Assembly: GCF_019145495.1 (NCBI RefSeq)
Contig: NZ_JAHSTU010000006.1
Span: forward strand, 248,001-312,000
Reading direction: 5' to 3'
From: Pseudomonas azerbaijanoccidentalis
GTDB lineage: Bacteria > Pseudomonadota > Gammaproteobacteria > Pseudomonadales > Pseudomonadaceae
DNA length: 64,000 nucleotides
Under the pieces are notes generated by a model. That model was not told where the DNA came from, ran no database searches, and saw only the letters and a list, made by a program, of their open reading frames with translations. The position numbers were made by a program, and so were the translations under genes. Of the stretch, positions 36,804 through 46,677 are shown in pieces (position 1 is the stretch's first letter; each line of letters starts with the position of its first letter).

Positions 36804-36858
36804 GTCATCCATACGTCAGCCTCGGCACCCCTCAGGTGCGCTCATCTCGGTAAACACT

Positions 36859-38484
36859 ATGTCCCTTCGAAATATGAATATTGCGCCGCGAGCGTTCCTC
36901 GGTTTTGCCCTGATTGGCGGTTTGATGATGCTGCTGGGCGTGTTTGCCCTGAACCAGATGAGCAAGATCCGCGACGCCGCCGAAGACATCACCGTCACCA
37001 GCGTGCCGAGCATCAAGAGCCTCGACGAATTCACCCAATTGACCCTGCGTTTGCGCGTGCTGTCCTACCGCTTACTGGTCAACCGCGAGCCAGACGTACA
37101 GCAGAAAACCATGGAGCTGCTGGATATGCGCAACCAGCAGATCCGCACTGCCCAGGCCACCTACGAAAAGTTGATCAGCAGCCCGCAGGAGCGTGCGGCC
37201 TACGATCAATACGTGCAGTTGCTCGGCCAATACCGTCAGATCGAAGACCGGATGAAGACCCTGTCGCGCAACAATCAGGTCGATGAACTGCGCAGCCTGC
37301 TCAACGCCGATTTGCTGAGTAACTCCGAAGCCGTCAATGCGGTGCTGACCAAGCTGCTGGAGATCAACACTCAGCAGACCCTCGACACCAACCAGCAAGC
37401 TGCCGACCAGTACGAATCGGCCTTTAACCTGGTGATCACCCTGCTGGTCATCGCCACCGGCCTGACCATCCTGTTCGCCTGGTTGCTGACCAACAGCATC
37501 ACCAAACCCATCGCCAACGCGCTGGACGCCGCCGAACAGATCGCCGAAGGCAACCTGACGCGCCCGATCACCGTCGATGGCGAAGACGAGGCTGGTCGCT
37601 TGCTGTTGGCGATGTCGAAGATGCAGGACAAGCTGCGCGACACCCTGCAACGGATTTCCGGTTCGGCCACGCAATTGGCTTCCGCCGCCGAAGAACTCAA
37701 CAGCGTCACCGACGAAAGCGCCCGTGGTCTGACCCAGCAGAACAACGAAATCGAACAGGCTGCCACCGCGGTCAACGAAATGACCAGCGCCGTGGAAGAA
37801 GTCGCGCGCAATGCGGTGAGCACGTCCGAAGCCTCGAAGAACGCCACCACTTCCGCCGGCGATGGCCGTGATCTGGTGCAGGAAACCGTCAGCGCCATCG
37901 AACGCATGAGCGCCGATGTGCAGAGCACCGCGACCCTGATCGGCGACCTGGCCAATGAATCCCGCGACATCGGCAAGGTGCTGGACGTGATCCGTGGCCT
38001 GGCCGACCAGACCAACCTGCTGGCCTTGAACGCAGCCATCGAAGCCGCTCGTGCCGGTGAGGCCGGTCGTGGTTTTGCCGTGGTCGCGGACGAAGTGCGG
38101 GCACTGGCCCATCGCACCCAGCAGTCGACCAGCGAAATCGAGCGCATGATCGGCAGCATCCAGAGCGGCACCGAACACGCCGTGGATTCGATGCGCAACA
38201 GCACCGAGCGCGCCGAGTCGACCCTGAACATCGCCCGCGGCGCCGGACTGTCACTGGACACCATCAACAGTGCCATCGTCGAAATCAACGAGCGCAATCT
38301 GGTAATCGCCAGCGCGGCCGAAGAACAGGCGCAAGTAGCCCGTGAAGTGGACCGCAACCTGGTGAACATCCGCGACCTGTCGGTGCAATCCGCCACCGGC
38401 GCCAACCAGACCAGCGCGGCAAGCAATGAACTGTCGCGCCTGGCGGTGGACCTGAACAGCATGGTTGGACGGTTCAGCCTGTAA
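36859..38484 (+). CDS. Methyl-accepting chemotaxis protein with four-helix-bundle sensor
   Basis: The 541-residue receptor has a first membrane helix (FLGFALIGGLMMLLGVFAL). A helical periplasmic domain of about 150 residues follows (4HB_MCP type). Next is a second helix (LVITLLVIATGLTILFAWLL), a HAMP domain (ITKPIANALDAAEQIAEGNLTRPI) and the signalling tip LADQTNLLALNAAIEAARAGEAGRGFAVVADEVRALA. The start at 36859 removes a 59-residue track of non-coding character. A sigma-28 promoter precedes it. No ligand can be assigned. Confidence 0.92.
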   Translation: MSLRNMNIAPRAFLGFALIGGLMMLLGVFALNQMSKIRDAAEDITVTSVPSIKSLDEFTQLTLRLRVLSYRLLVNREPDVQQKTMELLDMRNQQIRTAQATYEKLISSPQERAAYDQYVQLLGQYRQIEDRMKTLSRNNQVDELRSLLNADLLSNSEAVNAVLTKLLEINTQQTLDTNQQAADQYESAFNLVITLLVIATGLTILFAWLLTNSITKPIANALDAAEQIAEGNLTRPITVDGEDEAGRLLLAMSKMQDKLRDTLQRISGSATQLASAAEELNSVTDESARGLTQQNNEIEQAATAVNEMTSAVEEVARNAVSTSEASKNATTSAGDGRDLVQETVSAIERMSADVQSTATLIGDLANESRDIGKVLDVIRGLADQTNLLALNAAIEAARAGEAGRGFAVVADEVRALAHRTQQSTSEIERMIGSIQSGTEHAVDSMRNSTERAESTLNIARGAGLSLDTINSAIVEINERNLVIASAAEEQAQVAREVDRNLVNIRDLSVQSATGANQTSAASNELSRLAVDLNSMVGRFSL

Positions 38485-38495
38485 CGGCAAAAGCC

Positions 38496-38573
38496 AAAAG
38501 ATCGCAGCCTGCGACAGCTCCTACAGGGAAACGCGCATCTCTGTGTAGGAGCTGCCGCAGGCTGCGATCTTTT
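38496..38573. repeat. Family-B REP pair
   Basis: Inverted GATCGCAGCCTGCGACAGC / CTGCCGCAGGCTGCGATC arms lie between the chemoreceptor gene and the antiporter gene. Confidence 0.9.
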
Positions 38574-38682
38574 GATCTGCAAAAGCTTTTTGACAGCATC
38601 ACATTTCAACAGGTTAGAATCGCTGGCACGCAGACTGCATGGTCAGTTTGTGCCCGCCTTTCAGCTTTCTGGAGTACTGCCT

Positions 38683-40425
38683 TTGAATGCGACGACCATC
38701 AACAGCCTGTTCTTGATCGGCGCGTTGCTGGTAGGTGCAAGCATTCTGGTGAGCTCACTTTCGTCCCGCCTCGGCATCCCGATTCTGGTGATCATCCTGG
38801 CCGTGGGCATGGCGGCCGGCGTCGACGGCGGCGGCATCATCTTCGATAACTACCCCACGGCTTATCTGGTCGGCAACCTTGCGTTGGCGGTGATCCTGCT
38901 CGACGGCGGTTTGCGCACGCGGGTGTCGAGTTTCCGGGTGGCGTTATGGCCGGCGTTGTCGCTGGCCACAGTCGGGGTGTTGATTACCACCGGTTTGACC
39001 GGCATGGCCGCCGCGTGGCTGTTCGACCTCAATATGATTCAGGGTTTGCTGATCGGCGCCATCGTCGGCTCTACCGACGCCGCGGCGGTGTTCTCGCTGC
39101 TGGGCGGCAAAGGTCTGAACGAACGGGTCACCGCCAGCCTGGAAATCGAATCCGGCAGCAACGACCCGATGGCGGTGTTCCTCACCGTGACCCTGATTGA
39201 CATGCTCGCCAGTGGCCAGACCGGCCTGCACTGGAGCCTGCTGACCCACTTGCTGCGCGAGTTCGGCATCGGTGGCGTGATTGGCCTGGGCGGTGGCTGG
39301 CTGATGCTGCAACTGGTCAACCGGATCAACCTGGCCACCGGCCTGTATCCGATCCTGGTGATCGCCGGCGGCTTGCTGGTGTTTGCCCTGACCAACGCCT
39401 TGCACGGCAGCGGATTCCTGGCGGTCTATCTGTGCGGCTTGGTGATCGGCAACCGTCCGGTACGCAGTCGCCACGGCATTCTGCACATGCTCGACGGCAT
39501 GGCCTGGCTGGCACAGATCGGCATGTTCCTGGTGCTGGGGCTACTGGTCACGCCTCACGACTTGCTGCCGATTGCCCTGCCGGCGTTGGCCCTGGCGCTG
39601 TGGATGATTCTGTTTGCCCGACCGCTGTCGGTGGTGGTTGGCCTGCTGCCGTTCAAGGCATTCCATGGCCGCGAAAAAGCCTTTATTTCGTGGGTCGGCC
39701 TGCGCGGCGCGGTCCCGATCATTCTGGCGGTGTTCCCGCTGATGGCCGGCCTGCCCAATGCCCAGCTGTACTTCAACCTGGCGTTCTTTATCGTGCTGGT
39801 GTCGTTGCTGGTGCAAGGCACGAGCCTGCCGTGGGTCGCCAAATTGCTTAAAGTGACGGTTCCTCCGGAGCCGGCACCGATCTCCCGGTCCGCCCTCGAA
39901 GTGCACGTCACCAGTGAGTGGGAGCTGTTCGTTTATCGCCTCGGCGCCGAGAAATGGTGCATCGGTTCGCCCCTTCGCGAACTGAAAATGCCCGAAGGCA
40001 CTCGCATCGCCGCCCTGTTTCGTGGCCAGCAACTGCTCCATCCGTCGGGTAGTACGGTGCTGGAAGTCGATGATTTACTGTGTGTAATCGGCCATGAGCA
40101 CAACCTCGCGGCGCTCGGAAAACTCTTCAGCCAGGCACCGCAACGGGGCCTGGATTTGCGCTTCTTCGGCGACTTCGTTCTCGAAGGAGATGCCCAGCTG
40201 GCCGCGGTTGCTGCCTTGTATGGGTTGAAGGTCGAAGGCATCGATCCGGAGATGTCCCTGGGCAAGTTCATTGCCCAGAAAGTGGGGGGTGCTCCGGTCG
40301 TCGGCGACCAGGTGGAGTGGAACAACACCATCTGGACTGTCGCGGTCATGGACGGGAACAAGATCGGCAAAGTGGGCGTCAGATTCCCCGAAGGAAGTCG
40401 CCCGGGTCCGGGCTTGTTCCTCTAA
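38683..40425 (+). CDS. nhaP2: Potassium/proton antiporter NhaP2 (CvrA)
   Basis: The 580-residue CPA1 antiporter has about 12 membrane helices with the functional GSTDAAAVFSLL and ESGSNDPMAVFLT motifs. A cytoplasmic TrkA-C-like domain follows (about 400-480, SPLRELKMPEGTRIAALFRG), then a CorC/HlyC-like C-terminal domain (about 490-575). The start is a TTG at 38683, eight bases after GGAG; an ATG at 38572 lies inside a REP element. The protein exchanges K+ or Na+ for protons and probably controls cell volume and pH. mscK follows 34 bases later, so both may form an osmotic-stress unit. Confidence 0.88.
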   Translation: MNATTINSLFLIGALLVGASILVSSLSSRLGIPILVIILAVGMAAGVDGGGIIFDNYPTAYLVGNLALAVILLDGGLRTRVSSFRVALWPALSLATVGVLITTGLTGMAAAWLFDLNMIQGLLIGAIVGSTDAAAVFSLLGGKGLNERVTASLEIESGSNDPMAVFLTVTLIDMLASGQTGLHWSLLTHLLREFGIGGVIGLGGGWLMLQLVNRINLATGLYPILVIAGGLLVFALTNALHGSGFLAVYLCGLVIGNRPVRSRHGILHMLDGMAWLAQIGMFLVLGLLVTPHDLLPIALPALALALWMILFARPLSVVVGLLPFKAFHGREKAFISWVGLRGAVPIILAVFPLMAGLPNAQLYFNLAFFIVLVSLLVQGTSLPWVAKLLKVTVPPEPAPISRSALEVHVTSEWELFVYRLGAEKWCIGSPLRELKMPEGTRIAALFRGQQLLHPSGSTVLEVDDLLCVIGHEHNLAALGKLFSQAPQRGLDLRFFGDFVLEGDAQLAAVAALYGLKVEGIDPEMSLGKFIAQKVGGAPVVGDQVEWNNTIWTVAVMDGNKIGKVGVRFPEGSRPGPGLFL

Positions 40426-40459
40426 ACTCCATTCTTCGCCTCGTATTTGATCGGTCTCT

Positions 40460-43400
40460 ATGTCAAGCCTGCGCACCTTTTTCATCATGGCCCTGCTGGG
40501 CCTGAGTCTCTCTGTCGGCACCTTGCAAGCCGCCGAACCGCCCACCCGCGATGCCGTGCAGACGAGTCTGGACAAAATCGCCGACCGCAAACTGCCGGAG
40601 GCCGATCAAAAGGCTTTGCAGTCCATCCTGCAAGGCACACTGACACAGCTCAACAATAAGCGTGACTACGAGCAGAAACTCAGCGATCTCAAGCAGCAAC
40701 TGGCCACCGCCCCCAAGCAAACCATCGAGAACCAGCGTGAGCTGACGCGTCTCAAGGCCAGCGCCGTGGTGCCGGTGGCGCAACGCTTCGCCAAAGAGTC
40801 GATCCAGCAACTCGAGCAAATGCTCACCGAGCGCTCGACCCAGCAAAGCGATCTGCAAAAAGCCCTGGCGGACGCCAACAGCCTGATCATCACCGCCCAG
40901 ACCCGTCCGGAACGCGCCCAGGCGGAAATTTCCAGCAGCCAGACCCGCATCCAGCAGATCAACAACATCCTCAAGGCCGGCAAAGATGCCGGTAAAACCC
41001 TGAGCGCCGAACAGCGCGACCAGCTCAACGCCGAGCTCGCCGCCCTCAACGCCCTGATTCCGCTGCGCCGCCAGGAACTGGCCGGCAACACGCAATTGCA
41101 GGACTTGGGCAACAGCCAACATGACTTGCTGTCGGAACGGTCCGACCGCCTGGACCATGAAATCCAGGAACTGCAAAACCTGATCAACCAGAAGCGTCTG
41201 GCGCAGTCTCAGGAAACGGTTACCCAGCAATCGATCGAAGCCCAGAAGGCCGGCGGCAGCAGCCTGCTGGCGACTGAAAGTACCGCCAACCTGAAGCTGT
41301 CCGACTACTTGCTCAAAAGCACTGACCGGCTTAACGAAGTCACCCAGAAGAACCTGCAAACCAAGCAACAACTCGACAGCGTGACCCAGAGCGACTCGGC
41401 GCTGGATGAACAGATCAACGTGCTCAAAGGCAGCCTGCTGCTCTCGAAAATCCTCTACAAACAGAAGCAGGCTCTGCCGCGCCTGAAGGTCGACCGTGAC
41501 CTTGCCGACCAGATCGCCGACATTCGCCTCTATCAGTTCGAAGTCAGCCAGCAACGGGAACTGCTCAGCAATCCGGCCACCTACGTCGACAACCTGTTGG
41601 CGACCCAGCCACCGGAGCAAGTCACCCCGCAGCTGCGCAAGAGCCTGCTGGAGCTGGCGACGACCCGCGCTGACCTGCTGGAACGCCTGAACCGCGAATT
41701 GAGCGCGGTGCTCAACGAATCCATCACCCTGCAACTGAATCAGAAACAATTGCTCAGCACCGCACAAAGCCTGCGGGCAACGCTCGATGAGCAAATGTTC
41801 TGGATTCCCAGCAACAAACCGCTGGACCTTGAATGGATCCACAGCGTGCCGGATCGCCTGCAACGTCAGGTCGATACCCTGCCGCTGGCGTCAAGCCTGA
41901 GCGAACTGACTGATGGCCTGACCCAGCGACCGCTGCTGTTCCTGCCGCTGGCACTGTTGATCGGAGCCCTGTTGTGGCGTCGCAAACAACTGTATGCCCG
42001 CCTGAACAAGGTTCACCAGGACATCGGCCACTTCAAGCGCGACAGCCAGTGGCACACGCCGCAGGCGATCCTGATCAATATCCTGTTGGCGATGCCGGTC
42101 TCGCTGGGTCTGGCCCTTTGCGGTCTGGCCCTGCAGATCGATGCCCGCGGGCAAAACGCCAACATGGGCGCAGCGTTGCTGCAAATGGCCCAGGCGTGGC
42201 TGGTGTTCTACACCGCCTACCGGATTCTCGCGCCAGGCGGCGTGGCCGAACTGCATTTCCGTTGGGAAAAGCCCCAGGTCGAATTCCTTCGCGGCTGGGT
42301 TCGCCGCCTCGGTATGGTGGTGATGGCCCTGGTGGCGGTGGTCGCCGTTGCCGAGTTGCAACCGGCCGGGCTGGCCGACGACGTGATCGGCATGCCGGTG
42401 GTGCTCACCTGCTACGCCTTGATGACTTTGCTGCTCAGCCGCCTGCTGATCAGCAGCCCGACCCACGAAAACGCCTCGCTGTTCCGCAAGGCCGTGGGCA
42501 TCATGTTCACCGCCCTGCCCGTCGCGCTGTTCGTGGCCGTGTGCTTCGGCTACTACTACACCGCCCTGAAACTCAGCGACCGCTTGATCAACACCCTGTA
42601 CCTGTTGATGTTCTGGCTGGTGATCGAAGCCACGTTCGTACGCGGCCTGAGCGTCGCCGCACGTCGCTTGGCCTACCAGCGCGCCCTGGCCAAACGTCAG
42701 GCGGCCAAAGAGGCCGGCGACGGCGAAGCGGTGATCGAAGAACCGACCCTGGACATCGAGAAGGTCAACGAGCAGTCCCTGCGCCTGATTCGCCTGGCCC
42801 TGCTCGGCGGTTTCATGGCGTTGCTGTATTGGGTCTGGGCCGACCTGATCACCGTGTTCTCGTATCTGGACAACATCACCCTCTACGAATACACCAGCGG
42901 CACCGGCGCCAACATGAGCATGGTGCCGATCAGCATCGGCGACATGCTCGGCGCACTGATCATCATCGGCATCACCTTCGCCCTGGCGCGCAACCTGCCC
43001 GGCTTGCTGGAAGTGTTCGTGCTGTCCAAGCTCAATCTGGCTCAGGGCAGCGCCTACGCCACGACCACGCTGCTGTCCTACGTGATCGCCGGTGTCGGCT
43101 TCGTCTCGACGCTGTCGACCCTCGGCGTGAGCTGGGACAAGTTGCAGTGGCTGGTGGCGGCGCTGTCGGTGGGCCTCGGTTTCGGCATGCAGGAGATTTT
43201 CGCCAACTTCATCTCCGGCATCATGATTCTGTTCGAGCGCCCGGTGCGGATCGGCGACACCATCACCATCGGTAACCTCTCGGGCACGGTGAGCAAGATC
43301 CGCATCCGCGCCACCACCATCACCGACTTCGACCGCAAGGACATCATCGTCCCGAACAAGACATTCATTACCGGGCAACTGATCAACTGGTCGCTGACCG

Positions 43401-43813
43401 ACACCATCACCCGGGTAACGCTCAAGCTCGGGGTCGACTACGGTTCCGACCTTGATCTGGTGAAGGAGCTGCTGTTGAAGGCCGCACGGGAAAACCCACG
43501 GGTTCTCAAAGAACCCGAGCCGCACGTGTATTTCCTGAACTTCGGCGAAAGCACCCTCGACCACGAGTTGCGCATGCATGTGCGCGACCTTGGCGACCGC
43601 AACCCGGTACTCGATGAGGTCAACCGCTTCATCAATCGCGAGTTCAAGAAGCAGCACATCAACATCTCGTTCCGGCAAATGGAGGTTTACCTCAAGAACC
43701 TGCACGGCCAGGAATACAAAATGGTGCCGATCGAGCCGGAAGCGAAAACCATCGTGCCGCTGACCGATGGCAAACAACCACCGCAAATGCCACCTGCCGC
43801 CAAACTCGACTAA
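40460..43813 (+). CDS. mscK: Mechanosensitive channel MscK (KefA)
   Basis: The 1117-residue protein has a signal peptide (LGLSLSVGTLQAAEPP) and a long periplasmic coiled-coil MscS-porin domain (about 30-500). A set of membrane helices follows (about 500-900), and then an MscS core. The pore-lining helix lies in SYVIAGVGFVSTLSTLGVSWDKLQWLVAALSVGLGFGMQEIFANFISGI, read in pieces. The beta domain has FERPVRIGDTITIGNLSGTVSKI. It opens under membrane tension and releases ions after hypo-osmotic shock. It lies behind the K+/H+ antiporter gene. Confidence 0.93.
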   Translation: MSSLRTFFIMALLGLSLSVGTLQAAEPPTRDAVQTSLDKIADRKLPEADQKALQSILQGTLTQLNNKRDYEQKLSDLKQQLATAPKQTIENQRELTRLKASAVVPVAQRFAKESIQQLEQMLTERSTQQSDLQKALADANSLIITAQTRPERAQAEISSSQTRIQQINNILKAGKDAGKTLSAEQRDQLNAELAALNALIPLRRQELAGNTQLQDLGNSQHDLLSERSDRLDHEIQELQNLINQKRLAQSQETVTQQSIEAQKAGGSSLLATESTANLKLSDYLLKSTDRLNEVTQKNLQTKQQLDSVTQSDSALDEQINVLKGSLLLSKILYKQKQALPRLKVDRDLADQIADIRLYQFEVSQQRELLSNPATYVDNLLATQPPEQVTPQLRKSLLELATTRADLLERLNRELSAVLNESITLQLNQKQLLSTAQSLRATLDEQMFWIPSNKPLDLEWIHSVPDRLQRQVDTLPLASSLSELTDGLTQRPLLFLPLALLIGALLWRRKQLYARLNKVHQDIGHFKRDSQWHTPQAILINILLAMPVSLGLALCGLALQIDARGQNANMGAALLQMAQAWLVFYTAYRILAPGGVAELHFRWEKPQVEFLRGWVRRLGMVVMALVAVVAVAELQPAGLADDVIGMPVVLTCYALMTLLLSRLLISSPTHENASLFRKAVGIMFTALPVALFVAVCFGYYYTALKLSDRLINTLYLLMFWLVIEATFVRGLSVAARRLAYQRALAKRQAAKEAGDGEAVIEEPTLDIEKVNEQSLRLIRLALLGGFMALLYWVWADLITVFSYLDNITLYEYTSGTGANMSMVPISIGDMLGALIIIGITFALARNLPGLLEVFVLSKLNLAQGSAYATTTLLSYVIAGVGFVSTLSTLGVSWDKLQWLVAALSVGLGFGMQEIFANFISGIMILFERPVRIGDTITIGNLSGTVSKIRIRATTITDFDRKDIIVPNKTFITGQLINWSLTDTITRVTLKLGVDYGSDLDLVKELLLKAARENPRVLKEPEPHVYFLNFGESTLDHELRMHVRDLGDRNPVLDEVNRFINREFKKQHINISFRQMEVYLKNLHGQEYKMVPIEPEAKTIVPLTDGKQPPQMPPAAKLD

Positions 43814-43861
43814 CCGGCCTTTCCCCAGCAGAATGCTCGGACATTCTGCTGGAGCCGGCCC

Positions 43862-45325
43862 TTGAAAGCCCTCGACGAACTGACCTTCGATAATCGCTTC
43901 GACCGCCTGGGCGATACGTTTTCCGCCCACGTGCTGCCCGAGCCCATCGACAATCCGCGCCTCGTAGTCGCGAGCCCGGCCGCCATGGCCCTGCTGGATC
44001 TCGACCCGGCCGTGGCCGACACGCCCGAGTTCGCCGAGCTGTTCAGCGGCCACAAGCTCTGGGCCGACGCGGTTCCGCGGGCGATGGTCTACTCCGGGCA
44101 TCAATTCGGTTCATACAATCCGCAACTGGGCGACGGTCGTGGGCTGTTGCTGGGCGAGGTGTACAACGAGGCCGGCGAGCACTGGGACCTGCACCTCAAG
44201 GGCGCTGGCCAGACACCGTTTTCGCGCATGGGCGATGGCCGCGCTGTGCTGCGCTCCTCGATCCGCGAGTTCCTCGCCTCTGAAGCCCTGCACGCGCTGA
44301 ACATCCCGACCACCCGCGCTCTGTGCGTGATCGGCTCCGACACCCCGGTCTGGCGTGAAAAACAGGAACGCGCCGCCATGGTCCTGCGTCTGGCACCGAG
44401 CCATGTACGCTTCGGGCACTTCGAGTATTTCTACTACACCAAGCGCCCCGAGAAGCAGAAAGAACTCGGCGATCACGTGCTGGCCATGCACTTCCCCGAA
44501 TGCCTTGAGCAACCGGAACCGTATCTGGCGATGTTCCGCGAGATCGTCGAGCGCAACGCCGAACTGATCGCCAAGTGGCAAGCCTATGGTTTCTGCCACG
44601 GCGTGATGAACACCGACAACATGTCGATCCTGGGCATCACCTTCGACTTCGGCCCGTTCGCCTTCCTCGACGACTTCGACGCCAATTTCATCTGCAACCA
44701 CTCCGATGACCAGGGCCGCTATTCCTTCAGCAACCAGGTGCCGATCGGCCAGTGGAACCTCAGCGCGTTGGCCCAGGCCCTGACGCCGTTCATCAGCGTC
44801 GAGGCCCTGCGCGAAACCCTCGGCCTGTACCTGCCGCTGTTCCAGGCCCATTACCTGGACTTGATGCGCCGTCGCCTCGGCCTGACCACGGCTGAAGAGG
44901 ACGACCAGAAACTGCTGGAACACCTGCTGCAACTGATGCAAAACAGCGGCGTCGATTACACCCAGTTCTTCCGGCGACTGGGCGAGGATTCACCCGCCGC
45001 GGCCATCGCTCGCTTGCGCGATGACTTCGTCGACATCAAGGGCTTCGATGCTTGGGGCGAGCTCTACGTGGCCCGTGTCGCCCGTGAAGGCGAGCTGAAC
45101 CAGGAGCAACGTCGCGAGCGGATGCACGCGGTCAATCCGCTGTACATCCTGCGCAACTATCTGGCGCAAAAAGCCATCGATGCGGCAGAGAACGGCGATT
45201 ACTCAGAAGTGCGTCGTCTTCATGCCGTACTGAGCAAGCCGTTCGAAGAACAACCGGGGATGGAAAACTACGCCGAGCGGCCGCCGGAATGGGGCAAGCA
45301 TCTGGAGATCAGTTGTTCGTCGTGA
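43862..45325 (+). CDS. selO: Protein adenylyltransferase SelO (YdiU)
   Basis: The 487-residue pseudokinase-fold enzyme starts at a TTG seven bases after GGAG. Motifs include YSGHQFGSYNPQLGDGRG, LKGAGQTPFSRMGDGRAVLRS, HGVMNTDNMSILGITFDFGPFAFLDDFD and the terminal ISCSS, whose cysteine occupies the place of selenocysteine in eukaryotic SelO. SelO binds ATP in a flipped orientation and adds AMP to Ser/Thr/Tyr of target proteins, tying into redox stress. Its order after mscK is the same as in P. aeruginosa. Confidence 0.94.
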   Translation: MKALDELTFDNRFDRLGDTFSAHVLPEPIDNPRLVVASPAAMALLDLDPAVADTPEFAELFSGHKLWADAVPRAMVYSGHQFGSYNPQLGDGRGLLLGEVYNEAGEHWDLHLKGAGQTPFSRMGDGRAVLRSSIREFLASEALHALNIPTTRALCVIGSDTPVWREKQERAAMVLRLAPSHVRFGHFEYFYYTKRPEKQKELGDHVLAMHFPECLEQPEPYLAMFREIVERNAELIAKWQAYGFCHGVMNTDNMSILGITFDFGPFAFLDDFDANFICNHSDDQGRYSFSNQVPIGQWNLSALAQALTPFISVEALRETLGLYLPLFQAHYLDLMRRRLGLTTAEEDDQKLLEHLLQLMQNSGVDYTQFFRRLGEDSPAAAIARLRDDFVDIKGFDAWGELYVARVAREGELNQEQRRERMHAVNPLYILRNYLAQKAIDAAENGDYSEVRRLHAVLSKPFEEQPGMENYAERPPEWGKHLEISCSS

Positions 45326-45331
45326 CAGGGT

Positions 45332-45697
45332 TCAATCCAGAGGATCGATGGCACTGACGACTCGCGCAACGATGTCAGCCATCGTAACGTCATCAAGCCG
45401 CTCGATAAATTTGGCCGAGCCGTCACGCACTCGCTGCTCGATGTCAAAACTACGTACCTGGTTGCACACTGCAACGCCGTTCGTTTCGTGGCCGGAGACG
45501 ATGACCGCCAGTCCGGAGCTTCGGCTAAAACTCCCACCGCTGGTCACTGGCACGGTCATGCTGACGCCAAGCGAATTGATTTCTCCTGGCGTGATCACCA
45601 CAAAACGATGGCGATTCATCATCTCCCGACCTTTTACAGGGTTTGGGTCAATCCAATAAACATCTCCCCGTTGCGGGGCCTGACGACGAACCATCAA
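45332..45697 (-). CDS. MazF/PemK-family endoribonuclease toxin (ChpB-like)
   Basis: The 121-residue toxin has RRQAPQRGDVYWIDPNPVKGREMMNRHRFVVITP, the MazF-fold start with GDVYWID and KGxExxxxRxxVVI. It continues with VPVTSGG and VCNQVRSFDIEQR, matching the mRNA-cleaving PemK/ChpB group. Its ATG overlaps the antitoxin stop (ATGA), so translation is coupled. It converges with selO. It is expected to cleave RNA when the labile antitoxin is degraded. Confidence 0.88.
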   Translation of the reverse strand: MMVRRQAPQRGDVYWIDPNPVKGREMMNRHRFVVITPGEINSLGVSMTVPVTSGGSFSRSSGLAVIVSGHETNGVAVCNQVRSFDIEQRVRDGSAKFIERLDDVTMADIVARVVSAIDPLD

Positions 45698-45963
45698 CCC
45701 AACTCCCGACCGACTGGTCCGCCTTCACGAGCTGGCTCAGTTTCTTTGTTCAGTTGCGCCATCTCTTCGGAGCCTTCAAGAAGCTCTGCAAGGCTGTAGC
45801 GTTTGCGAGAAGGTAGTGAAACCGGGCGGGCAATCAGCTCACCGTCCACCACATTCAATTCAAGCTGCGCTCCAACCTCCAGATGCAGCAGCTTAAGCAG
45901 AGTGGGTGGGAGGGTAATCACCGCAGCGCCACCCTGACGGCGAATTTTGGAAATCACGGACAT
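45694..45963 (-). CDS. AbrB/MazE-family antitoxin (ChpS-like)
   Basis: The 89-residue protein begins MSVISKIRRQGGAAVITLPPTLLKLLHLEVGAQLELNV, a swapped-hairpin AbrB/MazE DNA-binding domain. It ends in a hydrophilic tail (SLAELLEGSEEMAQLNKETEPA) of the kind that wraps the toxin. The ATG at 45963 has AGGAG seven bases upstream. It should bind both toxin and promoter. Confidence 0.87.
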   Translation of the reverse strand: MSVISKIRRQGGAAVITLPPTLLKLLHLEVGAQLELNVVDGELIARPVSLPSRKRYSLAELLEGSEEMAQLNKETEPAREGGPVGRELG

Positions 45964-45973
45964 GGGAAAACTC

Positions 45974-45984
45974 CTATCCGATAG
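45974..45984. promoter_or_regulatory. Short palindrome over the antitoxin leader
   Basis: CTATC-C-GATAG, with perfect 5-bp arms, overlaps the antitoxin ribosome-site region. It may be the autoregulatory operator of the toxin-antitoxin pair. The arms are short, so this is tentative. Confidence 0.3.
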
Positions 45985-46233
45985 AAATTGAGAGGTTTCA
46001 AACCCTGAGTAAGTGCAACAAAAGTAGCACGCCGTAAAAGTCAAAGCGAACACCTCACAAGCCGAATGGGCACCGAGTTGCTTCCAGCGTAGCTCCCGAA
46101 TAAAACCTCAATACCGGGAACATGTGTGCAATTACGACCGCTACCCCTGTAACCATGAACCCGCGGACTTGATTAATCCCACGCGTGACTCCAGATCAGG
46201 GTCATTGATTGCTCAACCCTTTGGAGCGTGACA

Positions 46234-46668
46234 ATGTCCGATCCCCTGCTCATCCCCTGCCCACACTGCAACGGCCTCAACCGCATCCCCGCCGAGCGCC
46301 TGGGCGACCACCCAAAATGCGGGCGCTGCAAGGCCGACGTCCTGCTGAACAAGCCTTTCGAATTGAAACAGGGCGACTACGCCAGCCAGATCAAGGGCGA
46401 TCTGCCGTTGCTGGTGGACGTGTGGGCGGACTGGTGTGGGCCGTGCAAGTCGTTTGCGCCGGTTTTTGAACAGGCCGCTGCGCAATTGGCCGGCAAGTGC
46501 CGACTGGCCAAGCTGGACAGCGAGGCCAACCAGCAATTGTCGGCTCAGTTGGGGATTCGCTCGATTCCGAGCCTGATTTTGTTCAAGAACGGCCGGGAAA
46601 TCGCACGTCAGAGCGGGGCCTTCCCGTTACCGCAGTTGATGAGTTGGTTGCGTAGTCAGGGGATTTGA
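46234..46668 (+). CDS. trxC: Thioredoxin 2 (TrxC)
   Basis: The 144-residue protein has an N-terminal zinc ribbon with two CxxC pairs (CPHC, CGRC). A thioredoxin fold with VWADWCGPCKSFAP follows. This is the TrxC plan; in enterobacteria TrxC is induced by OxyR. The ATG at 46234 has GGAG upstream. It is monocistronic and ends before a REP pair. Confidence 0.93.
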   Translation: MSDPLLIPCPHCNGLNRIPAERLGDHPKCGRCKADVLLNKPFELKQGDYASQIKGDLPLLVDVWADWCGPCKSFAPVFEQAAAQLAGKCRLAKLDSEANQQLSAQLGIRSIPSLILFKNGREIARQSGAFPLPQLMSWLRSQGI

Positions 46669-46677
46669 CACAGCTCT

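Noticed and set aside
38572..38682. Upstream ATG extension of nhaP2
   Set aside because: It begins inside a REP pair and lacks a ribosome site; the TTG at 38683 has GGAG at proper distance.
41891..44104. 737-codon open frame antisense to mscK
   Set aside because: It has His/Gln/Val-rich shadow composition and lies opposite a complete MscK.
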